From Flavobacteriaceae bacterium PS02337 (GTDB lineage: Bacteria > Bacteroidota > Bacteroidia > Flavobacteriales > Flavobacteriaceae): DNA of 64,000 nt. Below are positions 1 through 7,709 of this stretch, in pieces; the stretch's first letter is position 1; the number at the start of each line of letters is the position of its first letter. The notes beneath the pieces were generated by a model. The model had not been told where the DNA came from and did not search any database. It saw nothing but the letters and a program-made list of their open reading frames with translations. The stretch covers positions 124,001-188,000 of the forward strand of contig JASCOE010000009.1 in NCBI GenBank assembly GCA_029959285.1, read 5' to 3'. The translations under genes were made by a program, and so were the position numbers.

Positions 1-924
1 GATATTATCGAAAAACATAAAATCACACAATTTTATACTGCTCCAACTGCAATTCGTTCATTAGCAAAAGAAAGCTTAGATTATATTCAAAAATATCCTC
101 TAAAATCTCTTAAAGTTATTGGGTCTGTTGGAGAACCAATTAACGAAGAAGCTTGGCACTGGTTTAATGACCACGTTGGAGATAAAAGATGTCCGGTTGT
201 GGATACTTGGTGGCAAACAGAAACTGGCGGAATCATGATTTCTCCAATTGCTTTTGTTACTCCGACAAAACCAACTTATGCAACTTTACCATTACCAGGA
301 ATTCAACCCGTTTTAATGGATGAAAAACGTAATGAAATTGAAGGAAATCAAGTAGTTGGAAGTTTATGTATTAAATTTCCTTGGCCTGGAATTGCTAGAA
401 CAATCTGGGGTAATCACGATCGTTACAAAGAAACTTATTTCTCTGCTTTCCCTGGAAAATATTTTACAGGTGACGGTGCGTTAAGAGATGAAGTTGGATA
501 TTACAGAATCACGGGTAGAGTAGATGATGTTGTAATTGTTTCTGGTCATAATTTAGGGACAGCTCCAATTGAAGACGCAATTAACGAACATCCAGCTGTA
601 GCAGAATCTGCAATTGTTGGATTCTCGCATGATATTAAAGGAAATGCTTTATATGGTTTTGTAATTCTGAAAGAAACTGGAGAAGTTAGAAATAAAGAAA
701 ACTTGACAAAAGAGATTAATCAATATATTGCAGATCACATTGGACCGATTGCAAAATTAGATAAAATCCAATTCGTTTCTGGTTTACCAAAAACGCGTTC
801 AGGAAAAATTATGCGTAGAATTTTGCGTAAAATAGCAGAAGGAGATTTTTCTAATTTTGGAGATACTTCAACTTTATTAAATCCAGAAGTTGTGGAGCAA
901 ATTATGAAAGAAAGAATTTCTTAA
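1..924 (+). CDS. acs: Acetyl-CoA synthetase, C-terminal part (5' end outside window)
   Basis: Acetate-activating AMP-forming ligase (acetate + ATP + CoA to acetyl-CoA). The reading frame is open from base 1, so the gene enters from the left; about 307 codons are visible of a protein usually near 650. The frame shows the TPP-less ANL-family landmarks: GSVGEPI, then the WWQTETGG core, then YFTGDGALRDEVGYY and the hinge GRVDDVVIVSGHNLGT. Near the end, LPKTRSGKIMRRILRKI carries the C-domain lysine that is acetylated in Acs enzymes. It ends at a TAA just before a strong terminator. It converges on an exonuclease/DUF294 pair, a partnership also seen near acs in other bacteria. Confidence 0.96.
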   Translation, partial: DIIEKHKITQFYTAPTAIRSLAKESLDYIQKYPLKSLKVIGSVGEPINEEAWHWFNDHVGDKRCPVVDTWWQTETGGIMISPIAFVTPTKPTYATLPLPGIQPVLMDEKRNEIEGNQVVGSLCIKFPWPGIARTIWGNHDRYKETYFSAFPGKYFTGDGALRDEVGYYRITGRVDDVVIVSGHNLGTAPIEDAINEHPAVAESAIVGFSHDIKGNALYGFVILKETGEVRNKENLTKEINQYIADHIGPIAKLDKIQFVSGLPKTRSGKIMRRILRKIAEGDFSNFGDTSTLLNPEVVEQIMKERIS

Positions 925-947
925 GTAAAAATATAAATCAATAAAAA

Positions 948-978
948 ATGCCTCTTAATTTTAAGAGGCATTTTTTTT
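948..978. terminator. Intrinsic terminator after acs
   Basis: Perfect 11-bp stem (948-958 with 961-971, core GCCTCTTAA) with a 2-nt loop, followed by eight T on the plus strand and preceded by six A. It lies 23 bp after the acs stop. It could work in both directions between these convergent genes. Confidence 0.9.
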
Positions 979-987
979 GGTTTTAAA

Positions 988-1017
988 TGAAAAGACTTCG
1001 ACTTCGCTAAGTCTGAC
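988..1017. repeat. Short palindromic repeat remnant (GACTT...AAGTC)
   Basis: AGACTTCGACTTCGCTAAGT followed by CTGACA folds as a GACTT/AAGTC hairpin. Sequences of the type CTTCGACTCCGCTCAGTCTGACA are, from memory, common intergenic repeats in flavobacterial genomes. This copy is degenerate and lies between convergent genes. Confidence 0.45.
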
Positions 1018-1026
1018 AATTGTATA

Positions 1027-1623
1027 TTATTTAATTCCCAATCGAGATTTTAATTTAAGAAATAAAAGCCCGATTCTATAAGCATCTTCAGAAGATGAAT
1101 TTCTGTCGCTTTTCGGAATTTTATAAATTTCGCATAAATCATCTAGAGAAAACTGTTTATCATTTATATCGGTCAGTTTTCTGTACATCATGTCTACATC
1201 TAAAGCTTCATTTTTTAATCGGCCGCAATCCAAACGTTCCAAAGCGGCATTCAATATTTCGACATCAAAATTAATATGATGTCCAACTAAAATTGAATTT
1301 CCGATAAAATTAACCAAAGCTTCAAGTGCATCAGGTTCAGGCATTTTCATCATTTTGCTTTCAATGATAAATTCGTTAGAAAGTCCATTGTCTTGCAAAT
1401 ATTTGTATTGTAACAAAACAGTTTCGAAATTTTCTTTAATCACGATACTGTCGTCAATTACAGAAAATGCTCCAAGCGACAAAATAACATCTTTATCCGG
1501 ATTAAGACCAGAAGTTTCTGCTGATATAACAACAAACTTATTAGGTTTAGTCTCGAATTTAGTTAAATAATCTTTCCAGAATTCTGGATAGTCTTTGTTA
1601 ATGTTTTTTAACCAGTCTAGCAT
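1027..1623 (-). CDS. DEDD-type 3'-5' exonuclease-fold protein with substituted active site
   Basis: 198 aa, resembling the DnaQ/epsilon exonuclease domain. ExoI reads FVVISAETSGL (residues 30-40), where the usual DxETTG aspartate is Ser34 and Glu36 is kept. ExoII is present as GHHINFD. ExoIII reads NSSSEDA, so the expected histidine is Asn175 while Asp180 is kept. Two of five catalytic residues are therefore missing and activity is doubtful. The start lies 3 bp after the stop of the upstream DUF294 gene, so the two are surely co-transcribed. The N-terminal 25 residues (LDWLKNINKDYPEFW) are an extra helix not typical of DnaQ. It may be a nucleic-acid or nucleotide binder rather than a nuclease. 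Confidence 0.85.
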   Translation of the reverse strand: MLDWLKNINKDYPEFWKDYLTKFETKPNKFVVISAETSGLNPDKDVILSLGAFSVIDDSIVIKENFETVLLQYKYLQDNGLSNEFIIESKMMKMPEPDALEALVNFIGNSILVGHHINFDVEILNAALERLDCGRLKNEALDVDMMYRKLTDINDKQFSLDDLCEIYKIPKSDRNSSSEDAYRIGLLFLKLKSRLGIK

Positions 1624-1626
1624 ATT

Positions 1627-3540
1627 TTACGAGAATTGTGTCAATTGAAATTTACTCTTAATTAGTTCCTCAAGGTCTTTCATTGGGGCTAAAGCATTTT
1701 TTAATTTCTCTTTGTCAGTTTTTGACATTTCTCTTAAATTAATATATTGGCCAGAGTCGTCGTTTTTTAATCCTTCAACAGTTCTAAATTTTGAAAGTGT
1801 TAAGAAAGCTTCTGCACAGCTTAAATATATTTCTGCATTTTTAGAATCTGTTATTGCTAACTGCTTGAATCTTAGATAGGTGTTTTGAATTCCTTTTATA
1901 TTGGCATTTAATATCAGTAAACGAGCTCCATCAATTAATGGCATTAAGGCGCGAGTTTTAATATCGAACTTATCTTTGTGTGGTCCTTCTTCTTCAACAA
2001 TAAATTTTTTGAAAAAACTTAAAGGAGAATTTCTTTTTAAAGCATCATTTCCTAAAAAGTCAAAAAACAATGTATTGTTTACTGCATTTTTGAAAATTAC
2101 GTTTTCAATCGCTTCTTCAATTTTTCCTTCACCAAAAACAATTTCATAATCAAAGAAAATACTGCTTAGATCATTACTATTTTCACCAGGCGTATTCATC
2201 CAACTATTATATTGTTTTGTCCAGTCACTCAGTGATTTACACCAAAGCATATTGCTTCCCATGTGACCGTTTGGACAATATTCGTAACCTACTTTTTCTA
2301 AAATTGAAGTCGTACGTTTTGCTAATCTCAAGAAATAATCTTTTACTTCTCTATATTTTTCAGGAGTAACATCTTCAAAAATTAAAATACTATCTTGATC
2401 AGTAAGTAAAAGTTGTTCTTTACGTCCTTGACTACCAATGCTTAACCATGCAAAACGTGCAGGAGGAGAGCCTAAATCTAAAATTGAAAGTTCAACTGCT
2501 CTTTTTATGATCGCTAAATTAATTTCACTTGCAATATTACTAACATGCGAGATTGGAATATTCTTCTGAATCGAATTTTGAATTAAATCAGATAAACGAT
2601 CACGAATCTGTTTTAGATCTTTTGGAAGTTGTGAGCGCTTAATCTCTTTGATTAATACACCAGGGTTACTAGCTTGAGCTACAATAAGATCGTGTTCAGA
2701 AATAATTCCTTTTACAACTGATTTACTTGTACCGTCTTTAGTAACACATAAGTGCGTAACGTTATGTTTTAGCATCAGCAATTGTGCTTCGGCTAAAGAA
2801 ACATTTTCTATAACTGTTACAACTGGAGAAGACATGATCTTGTCTATTGTTTCAGTAATAGGATAGCGGCCTGTAGCAATTTTTGATGATAAATCTGCAT
2901 TTGTAACAATACCAATCGGGTGATTTTTTTCGCAAATTATAATGTTGTCAACCATAGAATCTGTCATCAAAATCGCAACATCTTTAATAATTGAACTGGA
3001 TTCAGTTGTTAAAGGCGAATTGTTGTAGTTAAGTGACTGAATATATTGCATTTCTGTCTGCTGATCTAAGAAATCAGTATCAGAAAGAAGCTTTCCATTC
3101 GTACTCATACTGTCTTTTGTATGACGCGAATTCACTGCAAAACTTTCTAAAAGAAAGTTTAAAACATCTGAATTATTAGCTACAAAAGGTCTAAATACAG
3201 CGATTGGAATAGCATAAATGATGCTTTCTTCACGTGCTTTTGCCGTCATCATGTAATTGTTTTTAGCAAAAAACGGACGTAAACCAAAAATATCTCCTTC
3301 GTGACATTTATTTAAAATAGTTTCCTCAGCGTCTGCAATCGTTGTTAGATTAACAACGCCAGAAGCTACAACATAAAAACTGTCGTGAAGCGGATCATTA
3401 TTTTGGAATAATACTGCATGTTTTTCTAAATTAATGACACGAATATTCGTAGCAATGTCCGATAATTCCTGAAAAGTCAAATTATCGAATGGTTTGTATT
3501 CTTTTAAAAAATCTGCAATATGTTCAGCAACTGTATTCAT
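1627..3540 (-). CDS. cNMP-binding/CBS-pair/DUF294 nucleotidyltransferase-like signalling protein
   Basis: 637 aa, probably a cytoplasmic signal-sensing protein. Order of domains: cyclic-nucleotide-binding-like domain (about 15-130), linker, two CBS motifs (about 175-300, a ligand-binding pair), then a DUF294 GlnD-like nucleotidyltransferase core with GSQGRKEQLLLTDQDSILIF (about 370-390), which keeps the GS and D-x-D metal-binding pattern, and a helical DUF294_C end. The ATG at 3540 fits the domain start. It is followed at 3 bp by the exonuclease-like gene and converges on acs. In gammaproteobacteria a DUF294 gene and an exonuclease gene also sit with acs and acetate transport genes, so a role in acetate metabolism is a reasonable inference, not shown here. 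Confidence 0.9.
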   Translation of the reverse strand: MNTVAEHIADFLKEYKPFDNLTFQELSDIATNIRVINLEKHAVLFQNNDPLHDSFYVVASGVVNLTTIADAEETILNKCHEGDIFGLRPFFAKNNYMMTAKAREESIIYAIPIAVFRPFVANNSDVLNFLLESFAVNSRHTKDSMSTNGKLLSDTDFLDQQTEMQYIQSLNYNNSPLTTESSSIIKDVAILMTDSMVDNIIICEKNHPIGIVTNADLSSKIATGRYPITETIDKIMSSPVVTVIENVSLAEAQLLMLKHNVTHLCVTKDGTSKSVVKGIISEHDLIVAQASNPGVLIKEIKRSQLPKDLKQIRDRLSDLIQNSIQKNIPISHVSNIASEINLAIIKRAVELSILDLGSPPARFAWLSIGSQGRKEQLLLTDQDSILIFEDVTPEKYREVKDYFLRLAKRTTSILEKVGYEYCPNGHMGSNMLWCKSLSDWTKQYNSWMNTPGENSNDLSSIFFDYEIVFGEGKIEEAIENVIFKNAVNNTLFFDFLGNDALKRNSPLSFFKKFIVEEEGPHKDKFDIKTRALMPLIDGARLLILNANIKGIQNTYLRFKQLAITDSKNAEIYLSCAEAFLTLSKFRTVEGLKNDDSGQYINLREMSKTDKEKLKNALAPMKDLEELIKSKFQLTQFS

Positions 3541-4015
3541 ATACGTGATAATTTAATTTTTAAAATATCGAATGTAAAAATACTAAAATAAAGTCTTACA
3601 ATGAAAGTATCTTTTGCAGAATCTAATTATTTTAAAGAAATGTTAAGAATTACTGATAATAAGGAGTTAAAAGGTTTTTTTTGATTTAAAAAAGCTGAAA
3701 TCTATAATGATGATTTGACAGATAATTGAAGATTCTTAAATCTTGTAAAATCAAATTTATTTCGTTTTGTCCGAATTATTAGAATCTGAAATTGGATAAT
3801 TTAGTATTTATTAATTAAAAGCGGATTCATGAGAATCGCATAAAAATAATTTTCCTTATCATATGCCGAAATATTGAATTCTCGTAAAGTTAGTTTTTTG
3901 GTTTTACTGTTGGAAAAGGATAAGGTACTAATCGACAATAATCGAAGTTTAAAGTTTTGCAGTATGGAAAGTATAATTTTCTATTTTACATAATATAAAT
4001 TATAGTTCAAAATGA
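3541..4015. other. Intergenic region without recognised gene
   Basis: About 475 bp of AT-rich sequence, upstream of the DUF294 gene and downstream of a small secreted-protein gene, both on the minus strand. I see only a small hairpin around 3822-3840 (GATTC-atga-GAATC) and no convincing ORF, tRNA or known RNA. It must hold the promoter of the DUF294 unit. A TACATTCG about 27 bp before its ATG on the minus strand is a weak -7 candidate. Confidence 0.5.
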
Positions 4016-4039
4016 AATAACTCTAAAATGAGAGTTATT
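4016..4039 (-). terminator. Hairpin overlapping the stop codon of the downstream-oriented small gene
   Basis: AATAACTCT/AGAGTTATT 9-bp stem with a 6-nt loop. The minus-strand gene's TAA (4035-4037) lies inside the stem. A T-rich tail follows weakly on the minus strand, so this is a probable terminator. Confidence 0.55.
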
Positions 4040-4415
4040 CGTATAATTTGCTTAAAATAATCTCTTTTGGAACTAAATCTGCACCGCCACGTTTTGAAAA
4101 CTGCAATGCTCCATCGTTTGCCATTAAAACAGCACTTGAAGAAATTCCGTCTTTATCTTTTAGTTTAATCTGCGCTTTATCGCCAAGCGGATAAACATAT
4201 CCGGAAACTTCTAAAATTCCAGAATTTAATTCTTTATGATCGCTTGTAATTTCTGCTGTACCAAAAATTGCAGAATTTGATTGTGCTATAGTAATTGTAA
4301 AAATATATTCTTTTTTGCAGTCTTTACATTTTTCATTTCCCCAAGTTCCTGAGAATCTATTTTGCGAAAATGATTTTGTGGCAATCAATAATATGATCAA
4401 AAGAAATTTTTTCAT
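4035..4415 (-). CDS. Small secreted protein of unknown function
   Basis: 126 aa. It starts MKKFLLIILLIATKSFSQ, a Sec signal peptide with likely cleavage after the SFSQ region, so the product is probably periplasmic or exported. The mature part begins with a GTWGNEKCKDCKKEY segment with a CxxC pair, followed by a beta-rich pattern (short strands separated by NS and DKDG turns), suggestive of a small beta-barrel or sandwich. No family was recognised. Its neighbour at 4503-4919 is another small secreted protein on the same strand, but a terminator separates them, so they need not be one operon. Confidence 0.75.
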   Translation of the reverse strand: MKKFLLIILLIATKSFSQNRFSGTWGNEKCKDCKKEYIFTITIAQSNSAIFGTAEITSDHKELNSGILEVSGYVYPLGDKAQIKLKDKDGISSSAVLMANDGALQFSKRGGADLVPKEIILSKLYE

Positions 4416-4455
4416 TGTAGAATTTTAATTTAAAAATTTAAACCAAATATAAACT

Positions 4456-4485
4456 AAAAAAGCACCATAAAATTATGATGCTTTT
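4456..4485 (-). terminator. Intrinsic terminator of the 4503-4919 gene
   Basis: AAAAAGCACCATAA pairs with TTATGATGCTTTTT around a short AT loop. The A run on the plus strand gives a T tail on the minus strand, after the stop of the upstream gene at 4503. Confidence 0.7.
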
Positions 4486-4502
4486 TCTAAATTAATTAAA
4501 AT

Positions 4503-4919
4503 TTATAATTTTTTCAAATAAACTGATTTTCCGTTTAATGAAACATCAATTTGGTTTGTTTTTTCATTAAATGTTGTTCTCAAAGCATTTCCGTTAAAAA
4601 TTGTAACATCGCCGTAAACGTGCCCAGCTTCAGTTGATACGTAGTCAAAAACTACTTGTTTATTGCCAGGTTCAATTCCTAGTTTATAACTTGAAAATTT
4701 AGTTCCTCTTAAATCAAAATCTTGTTGAGTATCAATAACTTTTCCGTCTGCATAGAAATTTGTTACAGATTTACTCAAAGAAATATCAGGATAATACTGA
4801 TTTACTTTTTTAAGGAGTTCATATTGCTCTACGCTTGCATCTTCTTGTTTAGATGTAATTGTTTGAGCAAATGAAATTGATGAGCATAAAATGGCTAATA
4901 ATAAAAGGTACTTTTTCAT
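4503..4919 (-). CDS. Small secreted protein of unknown function
   Basis: 138 aa with a Sec signal peptide (MKKYLLLLAILCSSISFAQ, cleavage after AQ likely). The mature part is predicted beta-rich, with segments such as FDLRGTKFSSYKLGI, KQVVFDYVS and HVYGDVTIFNGN. It lacks a lipobox, so it is likely soluble in the periplasm or secreted. No domain family was recognised. It is divergent from the MFS exporter at 5064; the two share a 144-bp gap holding an inverted repeat GTTACG/CGTAAC (4946-4951 and 4968-4973). Confidence 0.75.
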   Translation of the reverse strand: MKKYLLLLAILCSSISFAQTITSKQEDASVEQYELLKKVNQYYPDISLSKSVTNFYADGKVIDTQQDFDLRGTKFSSYKLGIEPGNKQVVFDYVSTEAGHVYGDVTIFNGNALRTTFNEKTNQIDVSLNGKSVYLKKL

Positions 4920-5026
4920 GTTTTTAATTTTAAGATTAATAATAAGTTACGGATACATTTTGCTTTTCGTAACAGTAATTTAATTTTATAAACTTTATAA
5001 AGTTCTACTACAAGATAAGAAATCTT

Positions 5027-5034
5027 TACCTTTG
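5027..5034 (+). promoter_or_regulatory. -7 promoter element TACCTTTG for the MFS gene
   Basis: Matches the Bacteroidota -7 consensus TAnnTTTG and ends 29 bp before the ATG at 5064. I see no clear TTG at the expected -33 distance. Confidence 0.6.
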
Positions 5035-5063
5035 CAAAAAATTATAAGCCGTTTTTTAAGAAA

Positions 5064-6293
5064 ATGACAACAAAAAAATATATTAAATTGATCCTTATTT
5101 TAGGTTCTCTTACTGCTCTTGGTCCTTTTTCGATTGATATGTATTTGCCTGGTTTCTCAGGAATTGCAAAAGATTTAAATACTTCTGTAGCAAAAGTTTC
5201 TATGAGTTTATCTAGTTATTTCATCGGAATTTCTGCTGGACAATTACTTTACGGACCATTATTAGATCGTTTTGGACGTAAAAAACCTTTATTTATCGGG
5301 CTTTTAGTCTATATTTTAGCTTCTTTAGGCTGTATTTATGTTGCTGATATAGATGCTTTTATATTCCTTCGTTTTATTCAAGCAGTTGGAAGTTGTGCTG
5401 CAACTGTCGCATCAGTCGCAATGGTTCGTGATTTATTTCCTGTAAAAGATATACCAAAAGTATTTTCTCTTTTGATGTTGGTTGTTGGGCTTTCGCCAAT
5501 GCTGGCGCCTACTATTGGCGGTTATGTAACCGAAGATTTAGGCTGGCATGCGGTATTCTTTATATTAATGTGCATGGGAATTGTTATTTTGATTGCCTCA
5601 CAAATCGGACTTCCAGATACTTACATACCAGATACTTCAATTTCTTTAAAACCAAAACCAATTATTACTAATTTCTTATTAGTTTTAAAAGAACCTCAAT
5701 TTTATACCTACGCTTTTACGGGAGCAATCGCATTTTCTGGATTGTTTTCTTACGTAGCAGCTTCTCCTCTAGTTTTTATGGATATTTATAAAGTTGATGC
5801 CAAAACTTATGGATGGATTTTTGCATTAATGTCGGTTAGTTTTATTGGTTCTAGTCAGTTGAATTCTATGTTATTAAAACGATTTTCAAGCGAACAAATG
5901 ATTTTTGGCGCTTTGATTTCGCAATCCGTTATTAGTATTGTATTCTTATTTTTGGCTTTGAATAATCTTTTAGGATTATACGAAACTATTGGAATGTTAT
6001 TCTTATTTTTGGCTTGTTTGGGAATTTCGAATCCAAATACGGCTGGATTAACATTGGCTCCATTTGCTAAAAATACCGGAAGTGCATCTGCATTAATGGG
6101 CGCTATTCAATTAGGATTAGGAGCTTTAGCTTCGTTTGCAATTGGAGTTTTTGTAAAAGATTCCGTTGCGCCAATGGTTGCTATTATGACGACTACAACA
6201 ATAACGGCATTTATTATTTTAAATATCGGAAAACGATTTATTAAAAATAAAGTAGAATTATCAGATAGTGATGATGTGATGATTGGTCATTAA
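5064..6293 (+). CDS. Bcr/CflA-family MFS drug efflux transporter
   Basis: 409 aa inner-membrane proton-driven exporter of the DHA1 class. About 12 hydrophobic segments are visible. The first loop carries the family signature GPFSIDMYLPG (residues 21-31), followed by YGPLLDRFGRKKPLFIG (MFS motif A, about 64-80). Motif C-like glycines lie in LVVGLSPMLAPTIGGYV (about 138-154), fitting an antiporter. Length and order are normal for Bcr/CflA. It stands alone between its own -7 element and a terminator. Substrate cannot be read from sequence; bicyclomycin, sulfonamide and chloramphenicol exporters belong to this family. Confidence 0.92.
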   Translation: MTTKKYIKLILILGSLTALGPFSIDMYLPGFSGIAKDLNTSVAKVSMSLSSYFIGISAGQLLYGPLLDRFGRKKPLFIGLLVYILASLGCIYVADIDAFIFLRFIQAVGSCAATVASVAMVRDLFPVKDIPKVFSLLMLVVGLSPMLAPTIGGYVTEDLGWHAVFFILMCMGIVILIASQIGLPDTYIPDTSISLKPKPIITNFLLVLKEPQFYTYAFTGAIAFSGLFSYVAASPLVFMDIYKVDAKTYGWIFALMSVSFIGSSQLNSMLLKRFSSEQMIFGALISQSVISIVFLFLALNNLLGLYETIGMLFLFLACLGISNPNTAGLTLAPFAKNTGSASALMGAIQLGLGALASFAIGVFVKDSVAPMVAIMTTTTITAFIILNIGKRFIKNKVELSDSDDVMIGH

Positions 6294-6314
6294 ATTAATT
6301 TGACATAAAATAGT

Positions 6315-6346
6315 AAAGCCTAAATCAAATGATTTAGGCTTTTTTT
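6315..6346. terminator. Intrinsic terminator after the MFS gene
   Basis: AAAGCCTAAATC / GATTTAGGCTTT stem with a 4-nt AAAT loop and a run of seven or more T. It sits between convergent genes and may also serve the minus-strand ndh gene. Confidence 0.88.
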
Positions 6347-6366
6347 ATTGCTAGCGTTTTATAATT

Positions 6367-7632
6367 CTAGATTTGTGTTTTTTTATCTGGTCTGATAATC
6401 ATTCTAAGAGATTGATCTTTTGCGAAATATGCAACCATCCAATTCCAGAAAGTATTCAATCTATTTCTGTATGTAATCAAAGAAATCAAGTGAATAAACA
6501 ACCAAATTATCCAAGCAAAAAATCCTTTAAAATGCCATTTTGGACTTGGTAAATCAACTACAGCTTTTGCTTTTCCGATAATTGCCATTGAGCCTTTATC
6601 TTTGTAAGCAAATGGTTTAAGCGGTTTATTTGCAACCATTGCTTTAAAGTTTTTAGCCAGATTTAATCCTTGTTGAATGGCAACTTGAGCAACCTGCGGA
6701 TGTCCATCAGGGAAGTTTTTATCTCCAGATGCAATTGCAGTATCTCCAATAGCATAAATATTTTCTAAACCATTAACTTTATTATAATGATCTGTCGCCA
6801 TACGTCGGCCACGACCATAACTTTCTTGCGGAATACCTTCGAAAATCTTTGCTGTAACACCAGCTGCCCAAATTAGGTTTCTGGTTTTTATCGTTTCGCC
6901 GTTTTCAAAAAATACCGTATCATCAACATAATCAGTTACTCTGTTGTTTAATTTTACAACTACTCCCAATTTTGTCAATGCTTCTAAAGTATCTTTTTGA
7001 GAATCTTTACTCATTGGTGCTAAAAGTGCATCACCTCCATCAACCAAATAAACATTACTTGCAGAAGTATCTAATTCTGGATATTCTTTTAGAAGAATGT
7101 TTTTACGCATTTCGGCAAACATTCCAGAAACTTCAACTCCAGTCGGTCCACCTCCGGCAACTACAATTGTCAATAATTTGCGTCGTTTACGCATGTCTTT
7201 ACATATTGCAGCTTTTTCTAGGTTTTTAAGCAATGTATTACGCATTACGATGGCATCATTTAAGGTTTTCATCGGAATAGCGTTTTTCATTACGTTTTCC
7301 ATGCCGAAATAACTCGTTTCTGCTCCAGTAGCAAAAACAAGATAATCGTAATCTAAATCTCCATTACTTAATGTGATTTTCTTTTCGGCTGGAGAAACAG
7401 AAATTAATTCGCCTAAACGAAATTGCAGATTCTTTTTACCCGCAAAAAATTTTCTAAAAGGATAACTAATACTCGAAGGCTCTAAAAAAGCCGTAGCAAC
7501 TTGATATATAAGTGGTGGGAAAAAGTTATAATTATTCTTGTCTACAAGGGTTACTTGTATTTGAGGCTGGTTTACAAGCTCTTTTGCTAAATTAAGACCT
7601 GCAAATCCACCTCCAATAATGACTATTTTCAT
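6367..7632 (-). CDS. ndh: Type II NADH:quinone dehydrogenase (NDH-2)
   Basis: 421 aa flavoprotein that passes electrons from NADH to quinone without pumping protons. The N-terminal FAD-binding Rossmann motif is VIIGGGFAGLNLAKEL (from residue 4). A second nucleotide-binding motif, VVAGGGPTGVEVSGMFAEM (about 159-177), binds NADH. YAIGDTA (about 293) is the C-terminal flavin contact. The last 60 residues (WHFKGFFAWIIWLFIHLISL onward) form the hydrophobic membrane-anchoring helices. Length is normal. It stands on the minus strand after the DEAD-box gene with a 77-bp gap that holds a 14-bp perfect palindrome. Confidence 0.93.
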   Translation of the reverse strand: MKIVIIGGGFAGLNLAKELVNQPQIQVTLVDKNNYNFFPPLIYQVATAFLEPSSISYPFRKFFAGKKNLQFRLGELISVSPAEKKITLSNGDLDYDYLVFATGAETSYFGMENVMKNAIPMKTLNDAIVMRNTLLKNLEKAAICKDMRKRRKLLTIVVAGGGPTGVEVSGMFAEMRKNILLKEYPELDTSASNVYLVDGGDALLAPMSKDSQKDTLEALTKLGVVVKLNNRVTDYVDDTVFFENGETIKTRNLIWAAGVTAKIFEGIPQESYGRGRRMATDHYNKVNGLENIYAIGDTAIASGDKNFPDGHPQVAQVAIQQGLNLAKNFKAMVANKPLKPFAYKDKGSMAIIGKAKAVVDLPSPKWHFKGFFAWIIWLFIHLISLITYRNRLNTFWNWMVAYFAKDQSLRMIIRPDKKTQI

Positions 7633-7693
7633 ATAGGTTGTATTAGGTAGGATTATATTATAATTCCTTATAAATATACAACTTTATAACGCA

Positions 7694-7707
7694 ATGACAA
7701 TTGTCAT
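7694..7707. promoter_or_regulatory. Perfect 14-bp palindrome ATGACAATTGTCAT upstream of ndh
   Basis: A self-complementary 14-mer 61 bp upstream of the ndh start codon and just past the helicase stop. It has the size and symmetry of a dimeric repressor site, but no regulator can be named. Confidence 0.35.
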
Positions 7708-7709
7708 GC

